The notes beneath the pieces were generated by a model, which had not been told where the DNA came from, ran no database searches, and saw nothing but the letters and a program-made list of their open reading frames with translations. Shown here piece by piece: positions 12,486 through 23,458 of a DNA stretch of 64,000 nucleotides (positions are counted from its first letter, which is position 1; every line of letters begins with the position of its first letter). Source of the stretch: Apostichopus japonicus (Eukaryota > Echinodermata > Holothuroidea > Aspidochirotida > Stichopodidae); the NCBI RefSeq assembly GCF_037975245.1, contig NC_092571.1, forward strand, positions 20,941,917-21,005,916, in the 5' to 3' direction. The translations under genes and the position numbers were made by a program.

Positions 12486-13402
12486 ACATATGCTATCTTC
12501 CGTGTGTATTAATACATGAGCATATATATGCAATATTTCTGTTCACACATATATGAGATATGTGCGTATACACATAAATGAAATATGTAAACATTTGTGT
12601 AAATATGTAACCTCTTACTGTTCACAATAATTAGCCTTTACCTTCTTTGTCACTGCTCGAACCAACAGTCCGTAGGTCTGGCTATAAGTGCGTTGACCTC
12701 GAGCATCGATCAAGGCATTGCCATTGGAGGAATGTATATGCTGACGTCATTGCTCATATCTGGATTCTACATGCAAATTTTACCGCCATGGTTGAGTTGG
12801 TCCCGGTATTTCGCCTTCTCGTACTACTCCTTCAACGCATTTTTAACCCTAGCCTTTGACTACAATGACGAGGAATTCAGGTATTATACTAGCGACGTAG
12901 ACTGCATTAAAGTTGGAGGGGTGGGTAAGGGGGGGGGGGGTGGAGTAGCATTGTTAACAAAGGTTATCATGTCTCCTTCTCCATATAATTGACTTCACCA
13001 CTACATCTCCACACGGACGATGTATCAAAGGCAAACGGGTTTTACCTAAGCAAGAATGCAAAAAAAAAAAAAAAAATGAAATGCATGAATGGTTTGAAAG
13101 AGTTACATGATGTATTTAAATCCTCTTGTATAATATGAACTGCTAACACCGACACAGAATGTGAAGTCAGACTGATTCTTTATTTAAATCTTGTCTTCAG
13201 ATGTGCAGATCCTGATGTGGCATCAATCCCAGAATGCAAATTGGGCAACGTAACGTTTATCACTGGCGACAAGATATCGAGACAGTTCGAACCATTGCTG
13301 TTACCTCTTTGGCTGAATGGAATAGCTCTGGTTGGCCTATTTGTTATCATACGCGTGTTAGGCTACTTAGCACTCAGATATATCAACAGACCGAGTCGCT
13401 AA
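1461..13402 (+). CDS. ABCG (White-type) half-transporter, 3' ten exons; 5' end outside window
   Basis: This encodes an ATP-driven membrane transporter of the ABCG subfamily; these are half-transporters that dimerise and export lipids, pigments precursors or xenobiotics. Exons are 1461-1630, 4567-4672, 5622-5722, 6298-6459, 7165-7258, 7905-8425, 9939-9996, 11768-11985, 12669-12880 and 13201-13402. All junctions are GT-AG and all phases agree, giving 614 visible residues. In order, the protein shows Walker A GSGKT, a Q-loop (FVLQDD), signature LSGGEKKR, Walker [14 protein letters not shown]-loop IHQP, a long charged linker, then six hydrophobic segments. The nucleotide-binding domain precedes the membrane domain, which is diagnostic for ABCG/White. 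The block [17 protein letters not shown] before TM3 is the typical ABCG motif. About 100 N-terminal residues are missing off the left edge. The substrate cannot be told from the sequence. The exact orthologue is unknown. Confidence 0.93.
2940..3570. repeat. ATGATGATAATATA-type short tandem repeat in ABCG intron
   Basis: About 30 degenerate copies of a 19-21-bp unit related to ACATGATGATAATATATGT run through this stretch. The repeat keeps several minus-strand frames open as Tyr-His-Ile-rich strings. That is a by-product of the unit and not coding. Confidence 0.85.
4567..4672 (+). CDS. ABCG exon: helical subdomain
   Basis: The acceptor is ..ttttaaacag and the donor is gtaaga. It reads [16 protein letters not shown], then [13 protein letters not shown], matching the region between Q-loop and signature in ABCG proteins. 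The 106 bases leave a phase-1 end that joins the next exon as CGT (Arg). Confidence 0.9.
5622..5722 (+). CDS. ABCG exon: ABC signature and Walker B
   Basis: The acceptor is ..tatattccag and the donor is gtaagc. It reads [18 protein letters not shown], then [11 protein letters not shown]. The LSGGEKKR signature and the start of Walker B are complete. It ends on a codon boundary. Confidence 0.95.
6298..6459 (+). CDS. ABCG exon: D-loop and H-loop
   Basis: The acceptor is ..ccttccttcag and the donor is gtaagt. It reads [18 protein letters not shown], then [15 protein letters not shown] and [11 protein letters not shown]. It supplies the catalytic Glu after Walker B, the D-loop and the H-loop histidine. 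It is 54 whole codons long. Confidence 0.95.
7165..7258 (+). CDS. ABCG exon: end of nucleotide-binding domain
   Basis: The acceptor is ..attctctcag and the donor is gtaagt. It reads [18 protein letters not shown], then [11 protein letters not shown]. This is the conserved ABCG stretch where the family usually has a YFG.G..CP...NPADF pattern. It ends in phase 1. Confidence 0.93.
7905..8425 (+). CDS. ABCG exon: linker and first membrane segment
   Basis: The acceptor is ..ttcattttcag and the donor is gtgagt. This is the longest exon (521 bp). It holds a poorly conserved polar linker of about 120 residues, then [16 protein letters not shown] and a hydrophobic segment (IICQ-like to VGLLWFQV). It joins both neighbours in frame. 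The long linker is the least certain part functionally, but it has no stop codon. Confidence 0.9.
8449..8500. repeat. TA microsatellite
   Basis: Two runs of TA dinucleotides sit just after the donor of the exon ending at 8425 and flank the truncated Penelope-like remnant on its left. Confidence 0.85.
8514..9175 (+). mobile_element. 5'-truncated Penelope-like retroelement: GIY-YIG endonuclease domain plus 3' tail
   Basis: From 8529 one frame reads [19 protein letters not shown], then [31 protein letters not shown] and [15 protein letters not shown], with a stop at 8874-8876. This order (VIYLI.C..C..QYIGE, RM..H, HF, HS...LRV) is the GIY-YIG endonuclease of Penelope-like elements. The reverse transcriptase part is absent, so the copy is dead. 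After the stop come three near-identical copies of an 18-20-bp ATAATCCGACTCGG unit (8870-8930) and a tail to about 9175. It sits in an ABCG intron on the same strand as the gene, between two TA microsatellites. Confidence 0.8.
9208..9284. repeat. TA microsatellite
   Basis: A long TA run with a few CATA interruptions directly follows the Penelope-like tail in the same intron. Confidence 0.9.
9939..9996 (+). CDS. ABCG exon: second membrane segment
   Basis: This 58-bp exon is too short to stand out by length. The acceptor is ..tcttttctag and the donor is gtaagt. It reads [19 protein letters not shown] and fits exactly between IGDIQAV and FPSEHDV of its neighbours, in phase. Confidence 0.88.
10366..10575. 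mobile_element. Possible small DNA transposon (MITE-like)
   Basis: The left edge AGTGGCGAATCCAC and the right edge, read on the other strand as AATGGCGGGTCCAGC, form an imperfect inverted pair about 210 bp apart. A C-rich run lies near the left end. I could not define a target-site duplication. It is in an ABCG intron. Confidence 0.3.
11768..11985 (+). CDS. ABCG exon: [17 protein letters not shown] block, third and fourth membrane segments
   Basis: The acceptor is ..attctaacag and the donor is gtgagt. It reads [18 protein letters not shown], then [16 protein letters not shown] and two hydrophobic stretches. The re-entrant ABCG motif is nearly canonical. It ends on a codon boundary. Confidence 0.95.
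12022..12064 (+). repeat. Detached copy of the SINE tail found at 12387-12430
   Basis: CTGTTCTAGATTTTCC, then TTCTCATAACGTTTTCAATT repeats with only a few changes at 12387-12430, where it forms the tail of a tRNA-headed SINE. The unit here has no tRNA-like head, so it is a partial second copy about 365 bp upstream in the same intron. Confidence 0.7.
12300..12484 (+). mobile_element. tRNA-derived SINE ending in a TA microsatellite
   Basis: The head (about 12306-12376) contains an A-box-like TAGCCTAGTGGG and a perfect B-box GGTTCGAATCC at 12352-12362, the internal polymerase III promoter of tRNA-derived SINEs. The acceptor arms do not pair, so it is not a working tRNA. A short body and a long TA run (12421-12482) follow. 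It lies in the ABCG intron, sense strand. Confidence 0.75.
12669..12880 (+). CDS. ABCG exon: fifth membrane segment and start of extracellular loop
   Basis: The acceptor is ..gaaccaacag and the donor is gtatta, a weaker donor. It reads [18 protein letters not shown], then [19 protein letters not shown] and [19 protein letters not shown]. The PPWLSWSRY-like block is typical of the region before the last ABCG loop. Confidence 0.93.
13201..13402 (+). CDS. ABCG last exon: extracellular loop, sixth membrane segment, stop
   Basis: The acceptor is ..cttgtcttcag. It completes an Arg codon split with the previous exon, then reads [17 protein letters not shown] and a final hydrophobic segment ([19 protein letters not shown]), ending RPSR with TAA at 13400-13402. 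The two cysteines in the loop are in the usual place for an ABCG disulfide. Confidence 0.93.
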
Positions 13403-14037
13403 CAGGAAGTGACGTAAAGGACTCAACCTTTACTGACACCATTACGTCAGACGAATTCCGATCATGATTGGCCTGACCCCAACACATGATTTATAATCAA
13501 GTAAACAACGGTGACGTTGATCTCACAGCTGATGAGAGCTTTAAGGTTCTATACTAAGATCTTTGAAGATACTGGATTTAAGTTTTATTGTCGAGCTTGA
13601 TGTATTTGCACATTCAGTCCGTTGTATGCAAGATAATTTATACAAATTACTAAATACTATAAAACTTCAACTCATCATTTTCGAAAGCGCAATAATTCTA
13701 TCAATATGACCAGTCAAAGTGCACAACGGAAGTGACGTATAATTATGGGGAAATCAGCAATCCTGCCCGAATCAAGCAGTGGCCGTCATATTTTATCAGA
13801 TATTACCGTACTGTGGATGGGACTTCACGTGTTTGTTAGGTCTGTAAAGAACATATACTTGATTCAAGCAACTGGTTATATTAACAGCTTGTTACTCCTC
13901 TCGCCAACAAACATGTGTTTAAGTTTTAGTGGCATAGATATCATGATCACACAAAAAAGTTTTGTTTAGCTTTCCGAAAGAAAATCTTGAAAAGTAATCT
14001 TACCACCTCACCTCATCTTTAGAGTAGATGTATTTAT

Positions 14038-14043
14038 AATAAA
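14038..14043 (+). promoter_or_regulatory. Candidate polyadenylation signal of the ABCG gene
   Basis: This is an AATAAA hexamer about 640 bp after the ABCG stop codon. I saw no earlier clean AATAAA between 13403 and this point. No transcript evidence is available. Confidence 0.35.
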
Positions 14044-17000
14044 AAGAAGAGTCGCTTTGAAGTTGATAATTCTTGTATAGCTTTATAGTTAGAATGAAAG
14101 ATATTGAAATGTTTTTGAAAGATAAAATGAAAATATCACCTTTCAGAAAATTGCTATAATAACCCGGACCAAAGTCCAAATGTTGGGGGTAAGGGTTGGG
14201 TATGGAGAAGAGGGGTACGAGTAGGTGCAGGATAAGTGGGGTGTGGGTAGGGGTTGCGAGGGGGAGCGGGTATGGTTTTAGGGGATAGTGTGTAGGCCGC
14301 AAGGGAGGAGGTAGAAGTAGGACATAGTAAAGGCTTAGCAAGTAGTGCATGGGGAAGGACATGGCGGGTTTAGAGACGAAAGGGGGGGGGGGGGAGGGAT
14401 GGGTATATGGGGTAGGTAACACAGATAAATTAGTATACGTATGTATCAATCTGTTGTGTAATTTTAATACCGTGGTCTCTCTTATGTTTTTTTCTATACA
14501 TCAGTGTAGTTTGCTATCGAGTTATATGGGCCTACGAACTGCATTTACTTCAATCATGACAATACCGTCACCACCGCATAAGTCGCTATGAAACTTTCAT
14601 CGCCCAAACCTATGTGGAACTTATTTTCCGGGATCCCTGTTAATCCCTACCTGAGGATTCATCTGCCCTGCATATTGAGACCATATGATAAATGAATGCC
14701 CTTGTAGCTATGCGGTCATTATTGTATTTTATATTATTACAATGCTTAATATATATTATAATTTTGTGTATTCTTTTCCTGATGTTTCTTAAAATCACCA
14801 TCCACTTGATAATGTTTATTATTTATTTTTTTCATTTTTTTCTAATAAATGGATTTTTAGAAAACCATTCCCAAACCTCAAGAGTAAAAAAAAATGAGGA
14901 AAAATAAGAGTTAAATAATGGAATATAAACTGTAATGAAAAAATAATGAAAATTTGGGATAATATTTGAATTTTTTTTTCATATATGTATTCAACGTATA
15001 CAAATATAACATGGTGAAGACATTTATACAAATTGAATTGACAAGTACGATTCTTATCATTTCTCTACAAGACTAAGTGTGAAGCAAAATATTAGCTATG
15101 TACAAGGCCCTTCATTGTGGTATTATGTTTCAAAAAAATGCCACAACGAAATATTTTAAAAAGTACCATTTAACCTTGCAAGAGGAACAGATGTATATAT
15201 ATAACCACTTGCAAACACTATCATAATAAACAATGTAAGAATGAAAAAAAAAAACACGGAAAAAACGGGGGGAAAAATAAACGAAAAATAAAGGAAGAGA
15301 AAAGCTTGAGAGCCTTTTTGTACAAAGCAAATAAATAAAACCATTTTTTAATGTGTGTTGTTTACATGTATCTTAAAATGTTTTGCCACCAAACAAAGAT
15401 GATATGATTCTAAAGTAAGAATTATTTTGCGCACAAGATGAGTAGCCTGTTACACTAATTATTAATAACCAATACCACTCACAAAAATATGACCTACCAC
15501 AAGTAGGATGGGACTTTTTTTTTTTAAAGTTAGCTGAGAAACTTTCACACAGTTTTCTTTTTAGCGAGCTTGGAGAATATTATTCACATGATATACAAAA
15601 TACTGATCGTGTCACTCCATTCTCTTTTAGCTTGAAAAAGAAAAAACAAACAGACAAAACACAAAAAATGGGTTGAAAAAGCTGAATTTCTCTGCAAAAT
15701 ATTCCTTTCCCTTCAGCTTTCATTCAATGGCTTACTGACTGGTATCTCCACACATCATTTTTTTGCAAAGAAGTCGTCATAAACTTAGGACTCAGTGGCT
15801 CAGTTTTTACAGAACACAGAACTTGTATTCTCAGGGTCAACGGTATAAATCCTATTCTACAGAAACAATTTCCTTCGCTCTTTCGAACCTTGAAAGTTCT
15901 ACTTTCAATTTTTTGTGTTCATGATTTGCTTAAAACAATAGACCTTTATTTTATACTCCTATTGTTGTTGTTCACAAAGTTTGGCTACAATCAGCTCAAT
16001 ACTCGATTTTGACAAAGCATCTCAAAATTGGAGGAAAATATTGATTTCTTTTACTTTTGTTAATTTTTTTTGTGGCTTTTGTTGAGGGTGAGGGACTTTA
16101 TTTAAAAAAAAAAACCCTATCATATATATTAATATAAACAAACTTGGAAATTACTACTCAAATTTATACCAGTAAAATGATTGCCACCATATAACATTAG
16201 AAATTCCACACAGATGTCTAATTAAACTGTTTACCTTTCATCAGAATATCAACAAGTGAAGGTGCGATGTGTCTTCCCCCTCCCCACCCCCTTTCCCGGC
16301 AGTGTTTAGCCCTTTCCCCCCAAAGACAACATACAGCTAAAACATTAAAGGATCAATTTTCACCAATGGCAAACTCTTACCCCCTTAAAGCAACCCTCTC
16401 AACTGCCTACAAATATCCATTGAGAAGTACACGTCTAACGAGCTAAAACAAATTTACAATGGTTGTTGCTACCAACTGTGGACAAACACGGCGACATGTT
16501 TACTTAGTTTTGGTATTGGCCTGATATTTAACTTTTAGTAGCAAAAACCGACTAACGACCACGACAGTCAAGAAATTGAAGAAAATATAAGAAAGAAAAA
16601 GAAAATGAAAAAAAAAATATTCTCCAGTTTAACAATTAAGGACATCAACATGATAACTTGTTATGACAAAGTAATAAAATTATTAATATAAAATCAGAAG
16701 AGAAAAAAAAACCAAATAAACATATTTGACAAAAAGTGGCAAAATGGATGTTTTTAGACTTGGGCAGGAAATCTGAAGAAGAGTCATTTTACTACACATG
16801 TTCTTACTTAAAATAATCAAGAATGAACAAATTACAGAGGCCAAAAAAAAACTGACTTAAATTTGGTAGGACCATCTGAAGTAGACTCTTATTATGAGAG
16901 TCATTTGAAATATTGTATAAATAACACTGTTCAATACACTGAAGCAATAAAATGTCAGAAATTATTGCGCAAAAGCACTTCCCAGGTTAAAATAAAATGT

Positions 17001-17923
17001 TTTTCCTTCAAATTTCAGTATAAAAAAAAGAGTTAATAATTCAGGGAACAGGAAATTCCACACTGTACTACAATATTTTTTTTTTAACACGAGACTTCTT
17101 AAAACAGTTGGTTGCTTTTGATCACTACGATATTTCAACTCTAGCGCACACATGTTAACTCTTCCATTCCCTTACACACCAACGCATATTTGCAACGTTC
17201 CAAATCAATGCTACGATGCACTTCATCAGAAGATCAACAGATGTTCATAGTTGGGCCTATTCCTCCTCTTGGAAGGTCGTCAGTAGTGGCTCCTTAAAAT
17301 TCTAACATGCTTCCTATCCCCCCTCACCCAATCCCACTCAACCCCACCCACCAAACATGGCAGAGACTTAAATTTAGCCAGTGGCAAGACCCAATGAGAG
17401 AAAATGGTTTGAAGGGTGGCTGTTAAGTACTTGATGGAATTGGGAACATGAGTGAACATTTCCTTTATCTTTCTATAGTATAATTAGGATTGTACCGACG
17501 ACAACTTTAATTATCATATATTCAAATTAGGTTAGATCTGAGTACATGTGTTGTTGAATGTGCTACTGTATGTATCATGTTAGGCCATCATATTTCAACA
17601 TTAATAAATGCATACTGACTTTTCTCAAGATTTATCAACAACAAAAAAGTCCCATGCAAACACTATTAATGTAAACATGTAAACAGGAGGGTCTGCAAAC
17701 TTAAAGGACCATAAACCACAAGGTTTCCACAAAATTTAAAACAAAATACAAAAAAAAACAAGAAAAACACCCCCAAAAAAATTGCCCTTTGTGTGACCTT
17801 TCAAAGCAATACCTGTTATTTTACCAAAAAATACCCCCCCAAAATATTACAAAACATGTAACATGATATGAATCTGAAATTTTGATATTTGAAGATACCC
17901 TTTCTTGACATTTTACTTTGCAC

Positions 17924-18028
17924 TCAACTCAATCCACGGTACGGATTTTTCACGGCTCTATGAAGACCGTCCACAGAGACTGGGAAAGTGCCTGGGACTT
18001 TTGGGCGACCTGCTGGAGCAGAAGGATC
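17924..18028 (-). CDS. Weak candidate: short terminal exon, unknown protein
   Basis: On the minus strand, an acceptor-like CCCATTACCCAG ends at 18029. It is followed by 34 codons beginning DPSAPAGRPKVPGTF and ending VKNPYRGLS with a stop at 17924-17926. The stretch is GC-richer than its surroundings and the amino-acid mix looks natural. No partner exon was found and no family is recognised. It could equally be part of an old transposon next to the SINE. Confidence 0.2.
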   Translation of the reverse strand, partial: DPSAPAGRPKVPGTFPVSVDGLHRAVKNPYRGLS

Positions 18029-18154
18029 CTGGGTAATGGGATGCAGGTACTTGCAGGTTTAACATCCGGATATTTGGTGCACTTTTTTAAAAGGATATGA
18101 ACTACAGACTTTTAAGGGCGAACGGATACAGAATGGGAGACAGGTCACTAGTAA

Positions 18155-18476
18155 ATATATTTAATAATATTTGCTTTTTATATAGCGCTTTATACCAGCG
18201 ATAGGTCTCAAAGCGCTTTACAGACGTTATATTACCCCTGGTCAATGATAACCTGTTCCAGAGACAATCCCTCCAGTCGGCAGCAGTTATATACTGCGCC
18301 CAATGACAAGTTACCTCACAGGTACCCATTTAACCCCTGGGTGGAGAGAGGCAAGTGAGATAAAGCATCTTGTCCAAGGACACAACGTAATGAACTAGGC
18401 ATGAATCGAACCAGCAATCCTTGGATCACGAGTCCGCCGCCTGAGCCAATTGGCCACCACGCTCTCAACAAAGAAA
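18155..18476 (-). mobile_element. tRNA-derived SINE with an L2-like 3' tail
   Basis: Read on the minus strand, a tRNA-like head starts at 18476 with A-box-like TTGGCTCAGGCGG and B-box GGTTCGATTC (18403-18412). The body passes through CCTTGGACAAGATGC and ends with TGTAAAGCGCTTTGAG, then AAGCGCTATATAAA and an AT tail. The tail matches the end of the L2-like LINE at 45228-45280, which suggests that LINE family mobilises it. Confidence 0.8.
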
Positions 18477-19429
18477 GCAAAGGTACACGGATGATGGCGA
18501 AGAGTTTGATATATATATATATGGTTATATAGAATATTATACCATATTTACATCATGTTATGAATGTAATAACATTATACAGTTTAAGGTAGTAGACCTC
18601 CACCATGTTTCTACCATCCAAATGTTTATTTGAACATAAAAATAACACAAGTTGATACCTGACAATTTTTACAGGCAAAAAGACTTGTTTTGAAGTGGGG
18701 GGGGGGGGGAGCGAGGGAGGGGGAGAAGGGCCATTCTTAGTTCAAATGTTTAATACTTAAGCACAGGTTATAACAATATGTGAATTCAATACTGTTTTAA
18801 AGCAATACACTGGGTTTAGCATAACAAACAAAAATGAACACAAAATATCATTCTACAATAAATTGTTGTGTCAGACACATGAACAAAATGGAAAAGGCCA
18901 TAATAAAATTAGGGAAAAATCCCCCCCCCCCTCATTAATGGATCTTGACCTCATGGTCTAACTTCTTCAGATAACACAACACTCACCACAACTGCAGCAT
19001 CAAATAAGAGGAATTTTAAGTAACATCACAAGATATGTTGAACTTAATGAAATCATGTAAAACCACAACGCTGAGTACTGTAACAATTTAAGCTGTACCA
19101 AATATGCAAATTTCAATTATTTATTACATTATTTACTTATATAATTACTAATTAGTGGAGACAGACAGGAAGTTAGCATAGCACTGAGTACTGTATACAC
19201 TGTTCTTAAGTAGCTGGTAGGAGCTAACTTAAATTCCATACCATAGCTACTGAGTTTAACCCAACTGACATTCAGTAGTAACTTTGAAAGGTCTGAACAA
19301 TAGGTACAACCTACATATAACCGGGGTTGGGGGGGGGGTGGGGTGGGGGAGAGGGGGTGAACACTAGAACCCTGGAAGAGAGATAAGTCTGAAACAGTAG
19401 CTACAGAGTTACCTTGTTGCAGTTGAAAT

Positions 19430-19575
19430 TTTGACTATTTTGGGGACCTATTTGACCAAACTTTGACTTTAAAAGTTGAAATTTTGACTTTAAAAGTCAA
19501 CATTTTGGGATAAAAAGTCAAACTTTTGAGATAAAATGTCAAAGTTTTGGTTTAAAAAGTCCCTATTAAGTCACC
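19430..19575. repeat. Short direct and inverted repeats of AAAGTCAAAATTTTG type
   Basis: Words such as TTGAAATTTTGACT, TTTAAAAGTCAA and ATAAAATGTCAAAGTTTTG recur in both orientations, so the strand could fold into several short hairpins. No coding content is seen. Confidence 0.55.
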
Positions 19576-19822
19576 TAGCTAAATGATAATGATTATCATA
19601 TATTTCCTGCAACGTGGGAGGCATTTCGGGCAAAAAAAATTCTTTGTACATGATGGTCGTCCATTAAGTGTAATAAAGCTCCCTTTGTTAGAAGTGCCCC
19701 TTTAAAAACTCTGCTCCCCTTTTTTCAAATTTCTGGCTATGTCCCTGAATGTAACTACCTACTACCACGAATGGACACAAAAATATGACACTATATTGGG
19801 AAAATTAAAAACCACAAAGGCT

Positions 19823-20041
19823 CTACATGAGAATGATCCCTCTTTTATCTTGAAATATTCCATCATAAAGTAGGTCCACATTAACATGGTTGTTAAAATC
19901 TTGCGAGACACAGACAAGTTTGCCATGTGACCACGCTTGACCCCATCCGTGAATTTCATAAGGTACACAGTTTTGGTCAAAAAAGGTTGGCTCATTCACA
20001 GATTTGAGAATCACTCGAGTTAAGATGAGTACGCATAAACC
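19823..20041 (-). CDS. Weak candidate: terminal exon of an unknown minus-strand gene
   Basis: On the minus strand an acceptor-like ATTCAACAG is followed by 72 codons and a TAG at 19823-19825. The reading contains GLCVLILTRVILKSVNEPTF, then CVPYEIHGWGQAWSHGK and DLLYDGIFQDKRG. The composition is protein-like, with Trp, Asp, Asn and Gln, unlike the Ile/Tyr/Phe strings of chance frames nearby. I recognise no family and found no upstream exon, so it may be a chance frame or a fragment of a pseudogene. Confidence 0.25.
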   Translation of the reverse strand, partial: GLCVLILTRVILKSVNEPTFFDQNCVPYEIHGWGQAWSHGKLVCVSQDFNNHVNVDLLYDGIFQDKRGIILM

Positions 20042-23000
20042 CTGTTGAATATTCAGTAGCTTTAATTAACGATAATACTCTTCATTTAGGTCATTACTGT
20101 CTGGATTCACTAACCATCCTTTGTTAAAATCACAACACTATATGCTGGCAAAACATCTATATAGGTATGAGATCTGAAATATCATTTAACTGTACTGGCT
20201 AGGAGGGTCATTGGTTTATACAGGACCCAGAGAATGAGACCGTCACAACACATCGACCTTCCAACCATTTTCTCTCTAGCCTAGAAATTTCCGAGATAGG
20301 AATTATGCTCAAAAGCATCTTTTCTGTCAATCAGATAAACCAAACAGTTTGGTTTAGTGTTGTTCTCCCCTATTTTACAGTTAATACCTGAATATAAAAT
20401 TGAGATTATTCACTACTATTCTTTTAACTTTGACCTAACTCCCGGTACTAGCTTTCTATGCAGCGGTTAAAAATGTGCACTTGACCTTAAGGGACCATTA
20501 TGTATCTATTTCTTTTACCCATTAAAAAAGTTAATTCTTCATTTGTCTGTGTTTATAAAATTTCAAATGTTAACATAGAATTACAGTGAATACATTTAGT
20601 GTGGCTGATTTTAAAACAAGTAAATCAATTTTACTTCGAAATTTATTCGAAAGATAAAGTTCAATCCTTATAATGTGTTGCAGTTTCCATTACCAAGTAA
20701 CAACCACACAACTTAACTCCTGAAAGAATGGCAATTAAAGACAAAAGTGCAAAGAAAGTAAGTCAACAAGATGAGAGCTGACTGGGAAATTATCATTTGA
20801 AAGAACAAAACAAACTATTCGCTAAATAGGAAGCTCAGTTTTAAAATAAAAAGGCTTGAAATTATGAAACTATGGAGGATTTCAAGCCTACTTCAGCCAA
20901 TGGTATGCGCCAGGGGAGGTGGGGGTTGTTCATGCCTTTCACCTCCCATCCTCAGTCAGGGAAATTTTTAAATTTAGCCAGTGAAGAATTAGACCACTGC
21001 TCCATAGGTATACCATGCCCCCCCCCTCCCTTAACCTCACACAAAGTACTTATTAGCACAACCTTGTCTTTTGAGCTGCTTATATAGGCTTAATCTATAG
21101 TCTAAATACGCCTTAGAAAGTACCATTTGTGCCAAAAAAAATTCTCGAGGGAGGATCCCAAGACACCCCCTACATGGGAGGGGCTGTCTTCAACAATCCA
21201 AGGTGTTGAACTACATACTCTATAAAGTCCTTCATTTGCTTCTAGCCCTTCCACAAAGGTTCGCCCAGATACCTAAATCAATCAAGGGGAGGGGGGGAGG
21301 GGCAAATTTGAATTTGGACATCAAAAACTTTGAAATTCTGAGCATGCCCAGTGGCTTCAGCCAATTGTTTCTCTGGGCCCTAAAAATGAAAAGTTTGCCT
21401 TTTCTTGCTATCGAGGGCCAAACAAGAGACATGTGGCTGGCCTTGATTCAGTGTAAGATACAAACTACTCTCCTTTAATGCCAGTAACTTAATTTAACAG
21501 CTAGAAGAGCACACAGACAACATAATTATCATATTCTGGTCTATAATTACTTAAAAAAAATGAAAGAATTACATTTATGCAAACAGGCTAAGAAAAACTA
21601 ACCAATGAAACATACTTTTTTTTGTGGTTATTTTTTTGTACAATTGTGTAAAAAAACAGTGATAAAACAATTTTGTGATTATTGAAAAAAAAATTAAAAA
21701 ATTACAAGTTGAAATCTAATCTCGACAGCTACGGTAGTGTACATGATACCAAAGAAAAACAGTTTGAACAGCTAAAATATTTAATGTCAAAGACAGACAA
21801 TTTTATACAAAATTCCCCCAAAATTGGTTTTAACACCTGAAGGAGAGGTTTGCAACCCAACAAAAAATAAAAAATAATAATCACTTACTTAAGGAAAAAG
21901 GAAGTCATGATAAATAGATTTCAAGGTATCAAGATGAATTTTTACAAAAAAAAACTGTTGGTTCTAACCATGATGTTTACTTTAAGGGACCATGTCATTT
22001 TTCCTTCATAAATGGAATAGCTTTGCAAGAGGTCGTTGGAGGTGAAAAATCACTTTAGTTGGGACGAGTTCTCAATTAAAAAAAGCTAATGTGTGTCATT
22101 CTAGGGTCCTTCATGAAGAATTACATTCTCTCGTTATTACAAACAGAAACATCACAAACTACGCTTAAATTTAATATGACGAACTCACTTGCATTATTGA
22201 ATTATTTATTTACGTTGGCCACAATTTTTCAAAAATTATCTGGAGATTTTTCTTAAGAAAACTGTGGTTAAGAACCTGCTTAACAAAAACAGCATCTCGT
22301 TTTGATTTTGGTTAAATTTTTAATACTGTTCTATACTTTAAATGCCACAGACTTATAGGAATCCGTTACTGTTACTACACACGCTCTAATAATTTCCAAA
22401 TCCTTAGGAATCGTTTGAACAAATCTTTAACAGTTAACAAATTAATTAGTTTTTCCGATACGAATATAATGTTAATATAAAAAACAAATTGGGTGACAAA
22501 AAACCTTCTTAAAAATTACCTGCAACTATTAAGTACTTGAACGTATCAATGTTTTTTGGTGAAAAAAAAAACAAGAAAAAACAAAACAAAACCCAAAACA
22601 AAACAAGTCACTTCATGAGAGTTCAGACTTGCCCGTTATTGCCAAAAATGCTAACATGTCTGAGACCAGAAACATCACTACTGATGCAAGACCAGGAATG
22701 GTCTCTGCCATAAGCACTTCCAAAATGATTACATGTCTGAGAGACTGGAAAGGTTGCTGTTGTTTTGGTGACCAGAAATGCTACTATTGAGTTGACCCCC
22801 CCCCAAAAAAAAACAAGTTGATCACTGAAAGGTCCAGCTTTCTGCATTACATCCTCCGTTTAAGAAAAAATCACCTACAGAGAGAGACATGGGATTGTCT
22901 CACCTGACATTTCTAAACGCTTGGGGAAAGGGGAAGGTGGTAGGGGTAAGGAGAAGGGGGGGGGTAAAAGCTCCAGAAATGTACCATGTGGAAACTTTTG

Positions 23001-23458
23001 AGCTTAGATATTAAATGCTGGAAATGACACTGATATCACCAAGTCACAGGCCATCAGTATTGGCCTCGAATCTTTAACATGCTAAAAATTGCTAAAAGTT
23101 GACAAAAATATCCCAGGTCTAGGTTATTCCCAGACTCCAAGGAGAGTTCACAGTTAGACATTTAAAAGGTAACAGTGAGGTTAACATGTAAACCATCTGG
23201 CAGTTAAATGCTTGTTGAAGTTTTGACACCAGTGACCATTATTAGACTTTCTAGCATATTTGGTGGGAAATACTGAAGATCTGCAAATGTTTCATTAACA
23301 GTGGAATAATACCACAGTTCCATTAACCAAAGGCAGTAAAATTTATGGTGGATGGATGGAGGAGGGGTGGAGGAGAGGGGGGCCGAAAGTGAACAAGTTT
23401 AGAGCGAGAGGTATTTGTCATAAGACAAGCATAGAACTCCACAGATGAGATTCCTCAC

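Noticed and set aside
12299-12556. Frames with long Tyr-Ile strings
   Set aside because: They come from TA microsatellites.
14000-14449. 149-aa minus-strand frame, Pro/Leu-rich
   Set aside because: It overlaps G-rich low-complexity DNA just after the ABCG 3' end and looks like translated GGGTAG-type runs.
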